This document shows, piece after piece, positions 32,411 through 42,114 of a stretch of DNA of 64,000 nucleotides (its first letter is position 1; each line of letters begins with the position of its first letter). A model generated the notes under the pieces. That model searched no databases and was not told the DNA's origin. It saw only the letters and a program-made list of their open reading frames with translations. Source of the stretch: Prorocentrum cordatum (Eukaryota; Sar; Dinophyceae; Prorocentrales; Prorocentraceae). The DNA lies in the NCBI GenBank assembly GCA_963575745.1, contig CAUYUJ010016137.1:7501-71500 (forward strand), in the 5' to 3' direction. The position numbers and the translations under genes were made by a program.

Positions 32411-33085
32411 TTATGCCCGCCGGGGCGCTCTGAGGCCTTCAGCATTGATGTTCCAGTCGCCCCCCATTGACAAGAGCGCCCAGCCGAGGCCGCGAGTTCG
32501 CTGATTCGCACTAACACGGGGGCGCCGGCCCCTGTCACCCCAGGGTTTGCGCGGCCATAAACCGAAACAAAAAGAGCATGCAGCTCGCGATGGACCATGG
32601 CCTCGACAGCCGCCGCCCTCTCTGCCACGCGCTGCTGGACACGCTCGCGGTTGCCAAATGGGCCCAGACAAGGACTGCGGTGCCTCCAGGGGACTCCCCC
32701 CCCCCAGCTCTCGCGCTAGCAGCCTCGAAAGAAACCGAAAACAAAAAAAACGCCCAAGTCACCGCTGATGCGCCCGCGCCCTGGCCGCTTTGATATGGGC
32801 CCTCAGCGGCCTATGCTCCTATGTGAGGCAGACATCGAACTCCATCCCTCTGACGTCGCGGGCCCACTCAAGACGCTTCTTGGCTGTGGCCCTGGCATCC
32901 GAATTGCAAGTAACTACAGCGATCCCGAAGTCCTGCTTATGACCCTTCGCCTTCTGGGCACGACTTGCACCGGCCTCGTCGCCGACCGTGCTCGCCGACG
33001 TCTCCAGCTCAAGGGCCCGCCCTGCCGCGGGCCCCCCAAGGGCGCAGCTTCGCCCCGCAGCCTGTGAAAAGGGGGCGCTTGCCAC
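32411..33085 (-). pseudogene. LINE-2 endonuclease domain (APE-like), broken
   Basis: Reading on the minus strand, the frame 33085-32819 contains FGIAVVTCNSDARATAKKRL, then EWARDVRGMEFDVCLT, a TAG stop and EHRPLRAHI. This is the usual N-terminal block (V-x-x-N ... D-V-x-L-x-QEH) of LINE endonucleases, with the Q codon apparently replaced by TAG at 32821-32819. After a frame change, MGGDWNINAEGLRAP (about 32470-32411) provides the G-D-W/F-N metal-binding motif. The central part (32530-32760) is shifted among frames. The domain nicks target DNA in active LINEs; this copy cannot be translated intact. Confidence 0.65.
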
Positions 33086-33450
33086 AATGGCTTCGGCCGC
33101 CCGCGCGCCCGCGGCCTCGCCCAGCCCCCCCCCATCTTCTTAGGGTCTGCCCTGCCGCGGGCCCTCCGAGGACGTTGCGACGCCTTCCCGGGGCGTCGAC
33201 CGCCCGCGCGTTTGCGGCCCAGGAAGGCGGCTGGTCCTGGTCGAGGGCAACGACCACCCGCATGTCTGCGGCCTCGTTCCGCGGACCCCTGCCCCCCTCT
33301 GGGGCCTGCCCGCCGGTGGGCTCCCCCGGGGCCTCTGAGGATCCAGCCGCGCCTGGGGGGCCGCTCCTCTCTGGGGCATCGGCCACCCGCGCATCTGTGG
33401 CCCAGAGAGACGGCTGGACCTGATCCAGGTCCAGGCCCCGCTGCGCCCCT

Positions 33451-34340
33451 TTAGAGTCTGCTCTCGGCTGGGCCGCCCAAGGACCACCATCGGCCCCGAG
33501 GCCAGCTGCTGTCTACCGCCTGCCAGCTGCCCCCGTAAAAAATCAAGCGTGGCCGCCACGATGGCCTTCTGGAGTCCTTGGCCACGTTGCCTTTGAGCTC
33601 CAGCCACTTGTTCCGCGCGACATCTCCCACTTCCAAGCCGCTGAGGTCGAGGAGGTCTCCAGAGACAGTCTCCGCCGCGTCACAGCCGCTCTCGCCCGCA
33701 AGCAACTGCGACAAGTTGAGTTGCGACCCTGCTGGCACCTGCGTCACCTCTGGCACCGCTGACCCTGGTTCAGCGCGCTGGAATTCCGCCTTGAGCTCCG
33801 CCTGCCGCTCCGCCTTGGCCAGCACCGCCGCCGCCGCCGCTTGTTTGCTGCAGTCCTCCATCCAGCGCCTCGCCTCGTTTTCCTGCTGTGGCGCTTGCTT
33901 GAGAGCCTTCCCCGCCCTGGGGCAGGCCACCCCCTTAGCGCTGATGGTATCCTCCATCAGCGGCTGCCGAGGCGCGGACGCTGGCTCTGGGCCCCTGCGT
34001 CCTGGCCGACGTGCTGCTGGATCTGCTCCAGCTCGGCGACCGAGGGGGGGGCCGTGCCCCGACGCGGCGGCGTCGACGGCTTGGGTGCCTCCATGCGGGT
34101 AGGCGCCCACGACCCTGGCGGCTGCGCTGGCTGCCGCTGCCGCTGGCCGTCGCCACGAGTAGCACTCCACCCTCGACTTCCAGTTCCATCGGTAGCGACA
34201 GCTCGTGCACGAGAGGAACTGTTTGGTCGCATCCTTGCCCATGGCCTCCGCCAGGAGCTCACCAGTGACGCAACCCGTGCCACTGGGGCACAACGTACAA
34301 TATTGGAGTCGTCCCAAGTCGCTGAGCCTCCCGCTACGGA
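33451..34340 (-). pseudogene. LINE-2 N-terminal protein region with Cys pairs
   Basis: The minus-strand frame downstream of the leader reads LQYCTLCPSGTGCVTGELLA, MGKDATKQFLSCTSCRYRWN, then KSRVECYSW. The C-x2-C, C, C-x2-C, C spacing suggests a zinc-binding unit, which LINE first-ORF proteins often have. Next come Ala/Pro-rich sequence, then a helical Gln/Glu/Ala-rich stretch (QENEARRWMEDCSKQAAAAA) and LKGNVAKDSRRPSW. I infer an RNA-binding/assembly role by analogy only. The true start is unclear, since the frame is open through the leader itself. Confidence 0.45.
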
Positions 34341-34362
34341 CTTGAGCCAAAATGGCTACGGA
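34321..34362 (-). other. Tandem spliced-leader (DinoSL) sequence in the genome
   Basis: On the minus strand 34362-34341 reads T, CCGTAGCCATTTTGG, then CTCAAG: an exact match to the 22-nt DinoSL consensus with D = T. It is followed directly (34340-34321) by TCCGTAGC, GGGA, GGCTCAGC, a second leader degraded in the middle. No GT donor follows the first copy, so it is not an SL-RNA gene. Head-to-tail leaders are known from retroposed, re-trans-spliced dinoflagellate mRNAs. Confidence 0.9.
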
Positions 34363-34800
34363 GGAGGAAGAAGACGACGACGACGACAAGGAGGAGAGAG
34401 GAGAAGAGAGGAAAGAGGGGGGAGGAACGAGGATTTGAGCAGAGGGGGGGGGGAGGAGGCGCGGAAGGAAAAGGAACCCTCCTCCTCCTCGTTCTTCCCC
34501 TCGTCCTCCCCCCTTCCCCTGTCTGCCCCCGAGCCTCCTTCAACCTCCCCCTCCACCCTGCTCCCGAACCCCACCTCCGCCTCCTCCGCCTCCGCCTCCG
34601 CCTCCGCCTCCTCCTCCTCCTCCTCCTCCTCCTCCTCCTCCTCCTCCTCTCCGAGCTCCTCTTCTTCTCCCTCCTCCGCGACATCCTCCCGCTCTTCCCG
34701 CTCCGCCTCCGTCTCCGTCTCCTCCTCCTCCTCCTCCTGTACCTCCACCTCCTCATCCATCCCTCCTAGAAGAGCGAAGGACGGAGGCGCGGCCGCCTGA
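34363..34800. repeat. GAC/GGA and TCC/CCGCCT low-complexity tracts
   Basis: Immediately upstream of the leader (in LINE-2 orientation) lies GACGACGAC and GGAGAGGAAG sequence. 34560-34765 is TCC with CCGCCT repeats. Confidence 0.85.
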
Positions 34801-34904
34801 TCGTGCATCGTGGTGGCGGTCTGGTGCGAGCACATCCTCCGCCAGGCGACGGCGCAGATCGGGGATTTAGACCTGGGTCGATTATGGCAATCTCGACTGC
34901 CCCA

Positions 34905-35240
34905 GAATCTCGAAAACAAATCTCCCCGCGACTTTTCTGCCATCTTTAATGTCCATCTTCCAGTGAATCTCCCAAACCTCCTCGAACCTAAACAATACCA
35001 AACAAACTCTCCAAACGATCTTCGCGCCTGAATAATATTCAACGGAATATATAACAAACTTTCCGCGCCTTACGAATCCCCAAACAATCTCCAACACATC
35101 TCCAAAACAATATTCTAACCGTACGAATATCCAAAACATCTCCAACGCATCTCCAAACAAACCTCGCGTCTCACAAATCTTCAAACAAAATCATAAAACT
35201 ATCTCCAAACGGCCTTCGCGTCTTACGAACTCTGGGAAAT
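34905..35240. repeat. AT-richer degenerate tandem repeat
   Basis: Phrases like CTCCAAACNATCTTCGCG, CTTACGAAT and CCAAACAATCTCC recur every 30-45 bp, at much lower GC than the rest of the window. Confidence 0.6.
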
Positions 35241-35499
35241 CATTGTTTCCCAATTGATTGAACCAAATTACAAACACACCAAAAAACTAGCCGGAAATGT
35301 TCCCGAGATTCCTTGAGCCCGATTTCCTGGAGATTCCTTAGAGAGTGTTTGAACCGGAGATGTCTCGGAGATTTTGGATATAGCCAAACCAAGATTGCAG
35401 ATTTTCACGGAGATGCTCCAGAGATCTTTTGCCAAGGTGGCCACGGTCGCGTTTGCCACTTTGGCCCCATCTGAACCTGAGACTTTCAGGGCCAATGAC

Positions 35500-35685
35500 A
35501 AGAGAGAGAGAAAGAGAGAGAGAGAGAAGGTGAGAGGTTGTGGATAAGGATGACGAGGAGGGTGGTAGGATGACGAGGAGAGTGGAAGGCAGGGCGGGGA
35601 GGGTGGGCAGGACGAGGACGAGGTGATGAGGAGGACGAGGATGATGACGAGGATGATGATGAGAATGATGATGATGATTATGATA

Positions 35686-35758
<73 letters not shown>

Positions 35759-35785
35759 GGATGATGATGATGATGATGCTGATGA
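35500..35785. repeat. GA run followed by GAT/GAC trinucleotide array
   Basis: 35502-35530 is an AGAG run, and 35630-35782 is GATGATGAT with GACGAT blocks. Confidence 0.9.
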
Positions 35786-35857
35786 CACGCCCTTAAAGAC
35801 GGGCTGGGCTCCCGAGATCCGCACGACTCAGAAGCGCCATGAGGGTGGTAATGATGG

Positions 35858-36210
35858 TACGGCAGGTGCGTGTCGTGCCGACCCCAGCGTTGGTTTTTGC
35901 TAGGGCTCCCAACTTCGCGCTTCGCGCTGCGCGAAGCGCGAAGCGCGAATAACTTCGCGCTCTCGCGCCGCCCCCCCAAAGGGAGAGAAGAGGAGGACGA
36001 GGAGGAGGGGGAGGAGGAAGGAGGACGGCGAAGCGCGAAGCGCGAATAACTTCGCGCCCTCGAGGGAGCCCTTGGTTCAACCTTGAACGATCGGCCGCTG
36101 CCGCAACGTCCGATCGTTCAACCTCGATCGATTCTGGGTCGCCGGCGGCGCTCCACCTCGAACGTCCGCGCCGGGGTCGCCGCTGGTCGACACGACGCAG
36201 ACCTGCCGCA
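35858..36210. mobile_element. TA-flanked hairpin element family C, copy C1, interrupted by B1
   Basis: The left end, TACGGCAGGTGCGTGTCGTG then CCGACCCCAGCG, and the right end, GGGGTCGCCGCTGGTCG then ACACGACGCAGACCTGCCG, are inverted repeats. Without the nested B1 it would be 178 bp, 14 bp shorter than C2 and C3 (192 bp). The right-hand TA has become CA. Confidence 0.75.
35900..36074. mobile_element. Hairpin element family B, copy B1, nested in C1
   Basis: It starts CTAGGGCTCCC and ends GGGAGCCCTTG (inverted 10-mers). Inside are ACTTCGCGCTTCGCGC palindromes, CGCGCCGCCCCCCCAAAGGG, a GGAGGACGAGGAGG block and GCGAATAACTTCGCGCCCTC. Compared with uninterrupted C copies, 14 bp of C at the junction (ACACCGCAGGGATC) are missing. 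Confidence 0.75.
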
Positions 36211-36780
36211 GGGAGGGTGGTGGTGAGGCGGCTGTGGATATTCGGGGATGGACAGACCCCCCTTTAGTAAAACGTGGTTTAGTGAAAACGACCTGAGGCC
36301 CAAACCTGGCGGGCGCAAGCCTGGGAAACAACGGCCGCGGCGCCCTCTCGAGAACCGAAAACGGACAATTCACTAATCGACGTGTCACTGTTGGGGGTTC
36401 TGTCCAGCCCCGAGACATAGAGGACGAGCTGCACCGGAGAGCCACGGCCAGTTGATACCTCGCCTCTATCACGTGCGCTCCGGGCCTGCCCTCCCCTCTT
36501 CTTCAAGGGGCCCAAGGACACACACAAACAGATGCGCACATGCACATAACGTGTGCCCCACAGTTTCCCATATGTGTGCTGGGTTTTTGTCGCCCCCCCC
36601 CACTTCCCAGAGTTCCCCATCTTTTCCTGGGGATCGACGACGTAAAATGTCTGTATGTGTTTTCCCCTCCTGATTTCTGCCTGTCACTGCCTCTCCTTCG
36701 CCGTGTTGCATGCCTTTCGTATACGCGGGGGGGGCCTGCTTACTTATGCATATACCCGTGTGCCTACATATGTACTCAGT
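36211..36780. other. Non-genic spacer
   Basis: No gene or second copy is recognised. It contains ordinary mixed sequence leading into a CT-rich tract. Confidence 0.35.
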
Positions 36781-36850
36781 GATTCTCTCTCTATCTCTCT
36801 GTCTCTGTCTCTCTCTCTCTTTTTTTTTCTCTCTCTCTCTCTCTCTTGTT

Positions 36851-36893
<43 letters not shown>

Positions 36894-36896
36894 GTA
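36781..36896. repeat. CT dinucleotide tract ending in TA repeats
   Basis: CTCTCT runs have a T9 interruption, then TATATATATG. Confidence 0.9.
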
Positions 36897-37822
36897 TGCA
36901 TGCTAGAAACACGCGCGCTTCGCGCGCGCTTGGGTTCCAGCGAGCCCAGGTTGTAGTCTAAAGTGTTCGGCATCGGAGGACATGAATTGTCACAAGGATC
37001 GGGCACCTCAGGGGGCTCCACCTGCTGTCCATCAGAAAGGCTTGGGTCCGAGAGCCCATGCCGGCACACCCTTCACAGGCATCGCGTCCCTCAGGGACCC
37101 ACGTGATTCCATCCCCAGAGACGAGAGACAAGGCCCAGGAAGTGAAAAGAGCATGCGCCGCGGAATTAGAGAAGAGGCGAAATGGTCGCCAGAGGGGCGC
37201 TTCAGATACAGAGAGGTATACTATGGATTAAACCCTTTCCCATGGTAAAGTACTGCAGGTACAGTTTCAAAAAGGTTCTGCCCAGATTCAACCTGTCTGA
37301 GCTCGTGACTCTACACTTTTTCGGAGGAGGAGGACGAGGAGGAGATCTGGCGTGCCCCCCTGTCCCGCGGTGCCCGCTGCCGTGGAACCTCTCCTGCCGA
37401 GAGCCCCGCCGGTGGAGCCGCCGCCGCCGACGTCGTCGCCTGCTCAGCATCGGACCCCGGACCACTCGTCTGGGCAACCCTGGCACTCGCCATCGCTCGG
37501 ACCGTCCACTTTCCCGTGCATTGTTCGGCTTCGTGCGTGTTCTTTTTGCTCGATGGTCCAGGATGGTCCTGGATGCTCCTCGGCGAGAAAAAGATGCACA
37601 CGTCCGAGCGATGCCAGGGGCACGTGAGCGACGACAAGACACGGGTCTTACGCGAGATAGCATGCCGACCTTACGCGGTGGCTCACGCAGGCCGCCAGCG
37701 CCGCACGCCACACCGGAGATGGGAGCGCTCACGCGCGCCCGCGAGCGGAAAAACGCGAAGGCACGCGCAATCGAACACGCGCTTTGGGTCGCTCGCGCGT
37801 TGCTCAGCCCAAACCCGCCGAC
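36897..37822. other. Non-genic region
   Basis: An ACGCGCGCTTCGCGCGCGCT palindromic stretch lies at 36911. 37592 repeats the ATGCACACGTCCGAGCGA phrase also present at 20629. Otherwise no repeat family or protein domain is recognised. Confidence 0.4.
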
Positions 37823-38575
37823 CTTGTGTCGGCGTGTGTGAGGGGCTGTTCATTCCCGTCTTCGTCGTCGTCGTTTTGCAGTGCTCTAGCGGCCTTAGGG
37901 GAAATCAATCCACGTCGTAACCACGTCAAAGGGAAACCCCTTCCCTTTGATCCCTCGCCCGTCGGGGGGGGTCCCGGGGGGGGTGGGGGGAGGGGGCTGG
38001 GGAGGGGGCTGGGGAGGGGGAGGGTGGGTCAAATACGACTCCGTCCCGTGGGCCTCCTCCTCCTCCGCCTCCCTCCTGTCCTCCTCTTCCTCCCCCTTCT
38101 GCTCCTCCTGTTCCTCCTGCTGCTGCTCCTCCTGCTGCTGCTTCTCATCCTCCTCCTCCTCCTCCTCCTCCTGTCCTCCCTCCTCCTCCTCCTCCTCCTC
38201 CTCCTCCTGCTCCTGCTCCTGCTCCTCCTCCTCCTCCTCCTCCTCCGCCTCCTCCTCCTCTCCCTCCTCATCCTTCTCCTCCCTCCTCCTCCTCCTCCTC
38301 CTCTCCTCTCCTCCTCCTACTCCTCCTGCTCCTCCTCTTCCTCGTCCTCGTCCTCGTACTCGTCCTCCTCCTCCTCATCTTCCTCCTCCTCCTCCTCCTC
38401 CTCCTCCTCCTCCTCCTCCTCCTCCCCACCCCTTGCCCCCCCTCCTATTGCTCCTCCTCTACCTCCCCCTACTCCTCCTCCTCCTCCTCCTCCTCCTCCT
38501 CCTCCTCACCCTCGTTTTCATCTTCGTCGTCTTCAGGGTCGGCGGCACCGGCCGTAACGCCTTCGGAATCGAGTC
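37823..38575 (+). repeat. Composite element family G, copy G2
   Basis: The head matches G1 (GTCGGCGTGTGTGAGGGGCT, AACCCCTTCCCTTTGATCCC, GGGGTCCCGGGGGGGGTGGG), as does the tail (TTCAGGGTCGGCGGCACCGG, CCGTAACGCCTTCG). The interior is about 460 bp of TCC array (38055-38515), where G1 has an AAGAGGCCCC minisatellite plus GTC array. Confidence 0.8.
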
Positions 38576-39120
38576 CTGGCCTGACGGCCCCCACGGGGCC
38601 CAAAAACGGCCCAGGAGCGGAAATCGACAATACGCTTATGCAAATGCAGCGTAGCATAGTGTCGTCATCATCGTCGTCGTCGTCGTCGTCAGCGTCGTCA
38701 CCGTCGGCGTCGTCGTCGCCCGCTCGAGCGGAGCTGCTGGCACTGCGTCGCCAGGCTCGACAGGAACGCGATGACGAATGCGACCATGGTCTGAGCCGCC
38801 TCCTGCACGTCGTTGCCTGTCCAGGGCACTGCTGAGTCCCCCCTGTTCCACCGCGTGGCTTTCCCTCCTCCTTCCTTTTCCTCCGCCTCTGCCTCCCCCT
38901 CCTCCTCCCTCAAGTATTGGGGGTCAAGCCTTTCATTTTGGCCTCCTTACCCTGTGCCTCAGCGCGGCACTTGAGAGACTAGATCTGAACCCCACTTACT
39001 GTGCGACCATTTTGCGTTCGGATCTCGACCAAAGCAGGGGAGAACTCAGAAATGAGAGATGGCCAGGGGATCGTGTGTACCTCGAGAAAGTGGCCCCGTG
39101 GACCAGGTGACCTGATTGTG
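38576..39120. other. GTC tract and spacer before LINE-1
   Basis: 38660-38722 is a CGTCGTCGT run. The remainder has no recognised gene; LINE-1 5' sequence may begin within it. Confidence 0.4.
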
Positions 39121-39156
39121 GATGCTGTGAGTGCAGCGACGAGCTGATCAAGGTAG

Positions 39157-39786
39157 GTGCATCTGCAGAGGCTGCGAGTCCTGGGTGCCTCTGCTCAGGG
39201 CTCGGTCGTCCTCCGCGGGAGGGAAGGCCTGCTTCAGCGCGGATGGCGAGGAGAGCCAGTCGTTGCCCCCCCGCGGGACCGAGTGGGGGGGCGGCTAAGG
39301 GCACAGCGGCGCCAGGGGCAAGACGGCGCAGCGAGGGCGGCTGCCCTCCTACGGCAGGCGCTCCAGGATACGGAGGGCGAGGAGCTCAAGGGCGGCCTGC
39401 AGAAGCAAGTGGGCAAGCTCGTATCGGAGGAGGCAAAGCCCAAGGACGAGCCGCCCCTTGTTGATGCGCTTCGTCGAGCTGACGGGGTGCGCAAAGACAC
39501 CGAGCATCGGCATTCGCAACAACTTGCGCATGTCGTTCGATTGAGGAGGCAGCTCCAGCGGGCGCGGAGAAGGAGGCGGCGGCGGCGGCGGCCAAGGCAG
39601 TGCCAGAGGCCGCGCCAGCCCGCAGGGCTGCAGCGCAGGCCGCGGAGAACGCCGAGGGCGCGGAGGTCGCCGCCGCCCGGGCAGAGGCCTTCGCCACGAG
39701 ACCGATCTTCCAGGTCTGCTGGGGCCATGACGTTTTCGATGGGACTGATGGCATGGGGTGCGAGGAGCACGAGAGGAAGGCGCTGA
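39157..39786 (+). pseudogene. LINE-1 first region (coiled coil)
   Basis: The frame contains LLRQALQDTEGEELKGGLQK, then QVGKLVSEEAKPKDEPPLVD and HSQQLAHVVRLRRQLQRA, a predicted heptad-rich coiled coil, flanked by Arg/Ala-rich sequence. First-ORF proteins of LINEs commonly have a coiled coil for multimerisation. I see no RRM. It ends without joining the endonuclease frame. Confidence 0.45.
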
Positions 39787-40229
39787 AAATGGCACCGAAC
39801 TCCACCTCGAGGCCGCGCGAGGGGCCGCGGCCTCCAAAGCGGCGGAGGTCAAGGCGCGGGGCCGGAGCAGACGGAGACCGCCAGGCGCGACGTCGAGAAG
39901 GGGCTCGCCCAAGGGAGACGGGGAGCCGACGGACAGGCGGCGGCGGGCGGAGGCGGCGATGCGCAGCCCAAGCAGCAGCCACAGGCGGCCACAGCGGGCT
40001 CCCCGGGCGAAGCCGCCAGCGGCGAGGCTGCAGCGGGCGCGGCCGCAGATGCCAAGGCCACCGCCGAGGCAGAGGCAGAGGCGAAGCCGATCGCAGATGA
40101 GGCCCAGCAGCCGTCGGATGCCAAGTTCCTGGCGGAGGCCCATAAGCAGAAGGGCGAGAGCATCGACAAGTGCATCGACCCCAAGGGCGACGGCGGTCAC
40201 TTTCGACTATCTGGAGCGCAGGCATAGCC

Positions 40230-41246
40230 TGAGCCGCCTCAGGAGGCGGCGGGGGAAACGCATCGTCGGTGGTTCTATGCGAATGTCACTTGCATGGGGG
40301 AGAAGTCGTGGAAATGGCTTACGTCTCAGTCGTTTGACTTCATCAGTGCGTAATCGAATTTCGCATTCATGACGAACGGACTCTCCGGAAGTATGACGCC
40401 AAGGCTCGGGGAAAGGGCCTTCGTCTGTTTACCAATCCAGCGAGACTAGCTTCGAACGAGAGAGGAGCTGTCGGCGCCGCCAAGGAGGCGCTGATGGAGC
40501 ACTCGAACGAGAGCGGTGAGTGGTTTCTGCCGAAAGGGCATATGCAATCACGTCGCCTCTCAGCTGCCAGGTTAGCTATGCACAGATTGCACGCGCCTCA
40601 CCATCCCACCAGCCTGGGTGGGTTTCTGGCTACAGTTGTACATTTTTCGGGCTTCAGCATGGTACTGGTGAGTTTATACGCGCATAGTTGTATCGGGCCC
40701 ACAGGAGCCAGCATCGGCATGTTTCAGCGTTTGGCTTGACTCCTGTGGGCGCTCCAACTTCTCAGGATCGTGGCAGGGGACTTCAACGTGGAGCCCAGGA
40801 GGTTAGAGAAATCCAGCATCGCTCGTCGTTTGCAAGCTGTGGTGTTGCAGGCTAAAGGGGTTGTCGCATGTAATCGAGGCTCGGGCACGGCTAGATATTA
40901 CCTTCTTTGCAGTCAGTCAACTGTGCCATTTGTTGCAGACATTCGCCCAGTCATCCCGGTCCCTTGGAAGCCACGGATAGGACTTGATATGTTCCTGCGT
41001 CGCTCGGGGGAACAGCTCCCGACGAGAATGCTAGAGACCCATGGCCGCCTTCCGCGGGTCCCCAGACCGAGCGAGGGAGCCACTGCGGGGTCGAAGTCTA
41101 GTCTTGCCAAAGCTGCGCGTAAGGTTCAGCGCCAGCTCGCAGACGAGAAGCGAGTGTCTAAGTTTTCTGCTTTGCTTGAGGATTGCTGTCAGACCGAGCA
41201 ATCCGAGGCGAACCCCGAGGTCGAGGGAGCTGGGGAATTGACATAG
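40230..41246 (+). pseudogene. LINE-1 endonuclease domain (APE-like)
   Basis: Segments in several plus-strand frames give the ordered domain. FDFISA is followed, after a frame change, by EFRIHDERTLRKYDA and GLRLFTNPARLASNERGA. After that come ATVVHFSGFSMVLVSLYAH, then MAGDFNVEPRRLEKSSIARR (the G-D-F-N metal/catalytic motif), VACNRGSGTARYYLLCS and VPWKPRIGLDMFLRRSG near the C terminus. In active elements this domain nicks the target strand to prime reverse transcription. A stop and frameshift at about 40739-40770 separate the SLYAH block from GDFN. Confidence 0.75.
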
Positions 41247-41773
41247 GGGGTAGGTGAGCCTGATGCTGATCATTTCAATTTTGATGAGTGGCCCGAGGAA
41301 GAAGACCCGCGGGCCGACGGATTGCGTTTCTGCCCCGATTCCCCCCTCCCCCCCGCTCCTGCTGCACCCGCAGATGCAACGCCCCCGCGTGACGATTGGA
41401 CATCCACGCAATCGAATCTTGCAAGAGCGTCTACGCCCCAGCCTCGGCCCCTTATATGTCCCGCGAGGCTTCCGTGGGCGCGCCTCAAGGGGTCGGGCAG
41501 TCTTGGGCGGAGCCTCCGAACGCTCCTGCTCCTGCTCTTGGCCGTCCTCTGTCGCCGACCCTGGGTTCCTCTGAGGCCGGAGGCCCTCCAGGGCCCGAGC
41601 TGGAAGTAGAGAGCCCTGGAAGGGGCCCCGCCCTTCGCCGCCCCGTCCGACTTGCGGGCCAGGCGTCGTGGAGATGTTGGGCTCATCCAAGGGGCCGCCT
41701 CGCTTCAGCCCCATTGCTCCTGCTCTGCGGCAATCCGTAGCCGTTCAGCTCGAGCCAGCTCAGCTTGAGACTA

Positions 41774-41949
41774 CAGTCGGGGCGTTGACCTAAGGAACCC
41801 TAGATAAGGAACGAGGCCCCTTTTTTCCATAAGTTAAACTTCGATTTCCCATCGAAAACATAAGGAAACCCTGAGGCAAGCTGTGAAACAATGAAGGAAC
41901 ACGGAGCCCCTCCACAACGAAAAGGGTTCCTTCTTCAGCGCACCGACTG
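41774..41949. mobile_element. TA-flanked MITE family A, copy A3 (176 bp), inside LINE-1
   Basis: TA (41772-41773), CAGTCGGGGCGTTGACCTAA, then GGAAC. The far end is GGTTCCTTCTTCAGCG, CACCGACTG, TA (41950-41951). Length and internal phrases match A2. It interrupts the LINE-1 linker between endonuclease and reverse transcriptase. Confidence 0.9.
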
Positions 41950-42114
41950 TACATCTGGTCTTTGCGCCTCCCGGGTGTCTGCCGCCGAATCTACAACCGC
42001 TTCTCATCGTGGAGTGGACCTGCCCCGAGGCCCGACTCGGGCAGAGGGTCCCAGGCTCACGCCCGAAGCAACGAGAGTGCCGCAGAAGGTTCGGGGGACG
42101 CCCCTCCGCGACCA

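Larger units (their letters stand above)
31650..34362 (-). mobile_element. LINE-2: minus-strand non-LTR retrotransposon fragment, 5' end with DinoSL
   Basis: In element orientation it begins with tandem DinoSL sequence (34362-34321), continues with a Cys-rich N-terminal protein region, a Pro/Arg/Ser-rich segment, then an exonuclease/endonuclease/phosphatase-type endonuclease domain (33085 to about 32411). A downstream stretch with no recognised motif runs to about 31650, where a GGA array cuts it. No reverse transcriptase or RNase H follows. LINEs usually lose 5' sequence; here the 5' end is kept and the 3' part is absent. Several frameshifts and at least one in-frame stop make it inactive. 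Confidence 0.65.

Noticed and set aside
34341-34362. SL-RNA gene
   Set aside because: The leader is followed by a second leader and LINE coding sequence, not by a GT donor and short intron.
36911-36945. GCGCGCGCTTCGCGCGCGC stretch as a fourth family B copy
   Set aside because: Only the CG-rich palindrome is similar; the CTAGGGCTCC and GGAGCCCTTG ends are missing.
41031-41714. 227-codon minus-strand frame opposite LINE-1
   Set aside because: Antisense shadow of the endonuclease and linker in GC-rich DNA; no domain.
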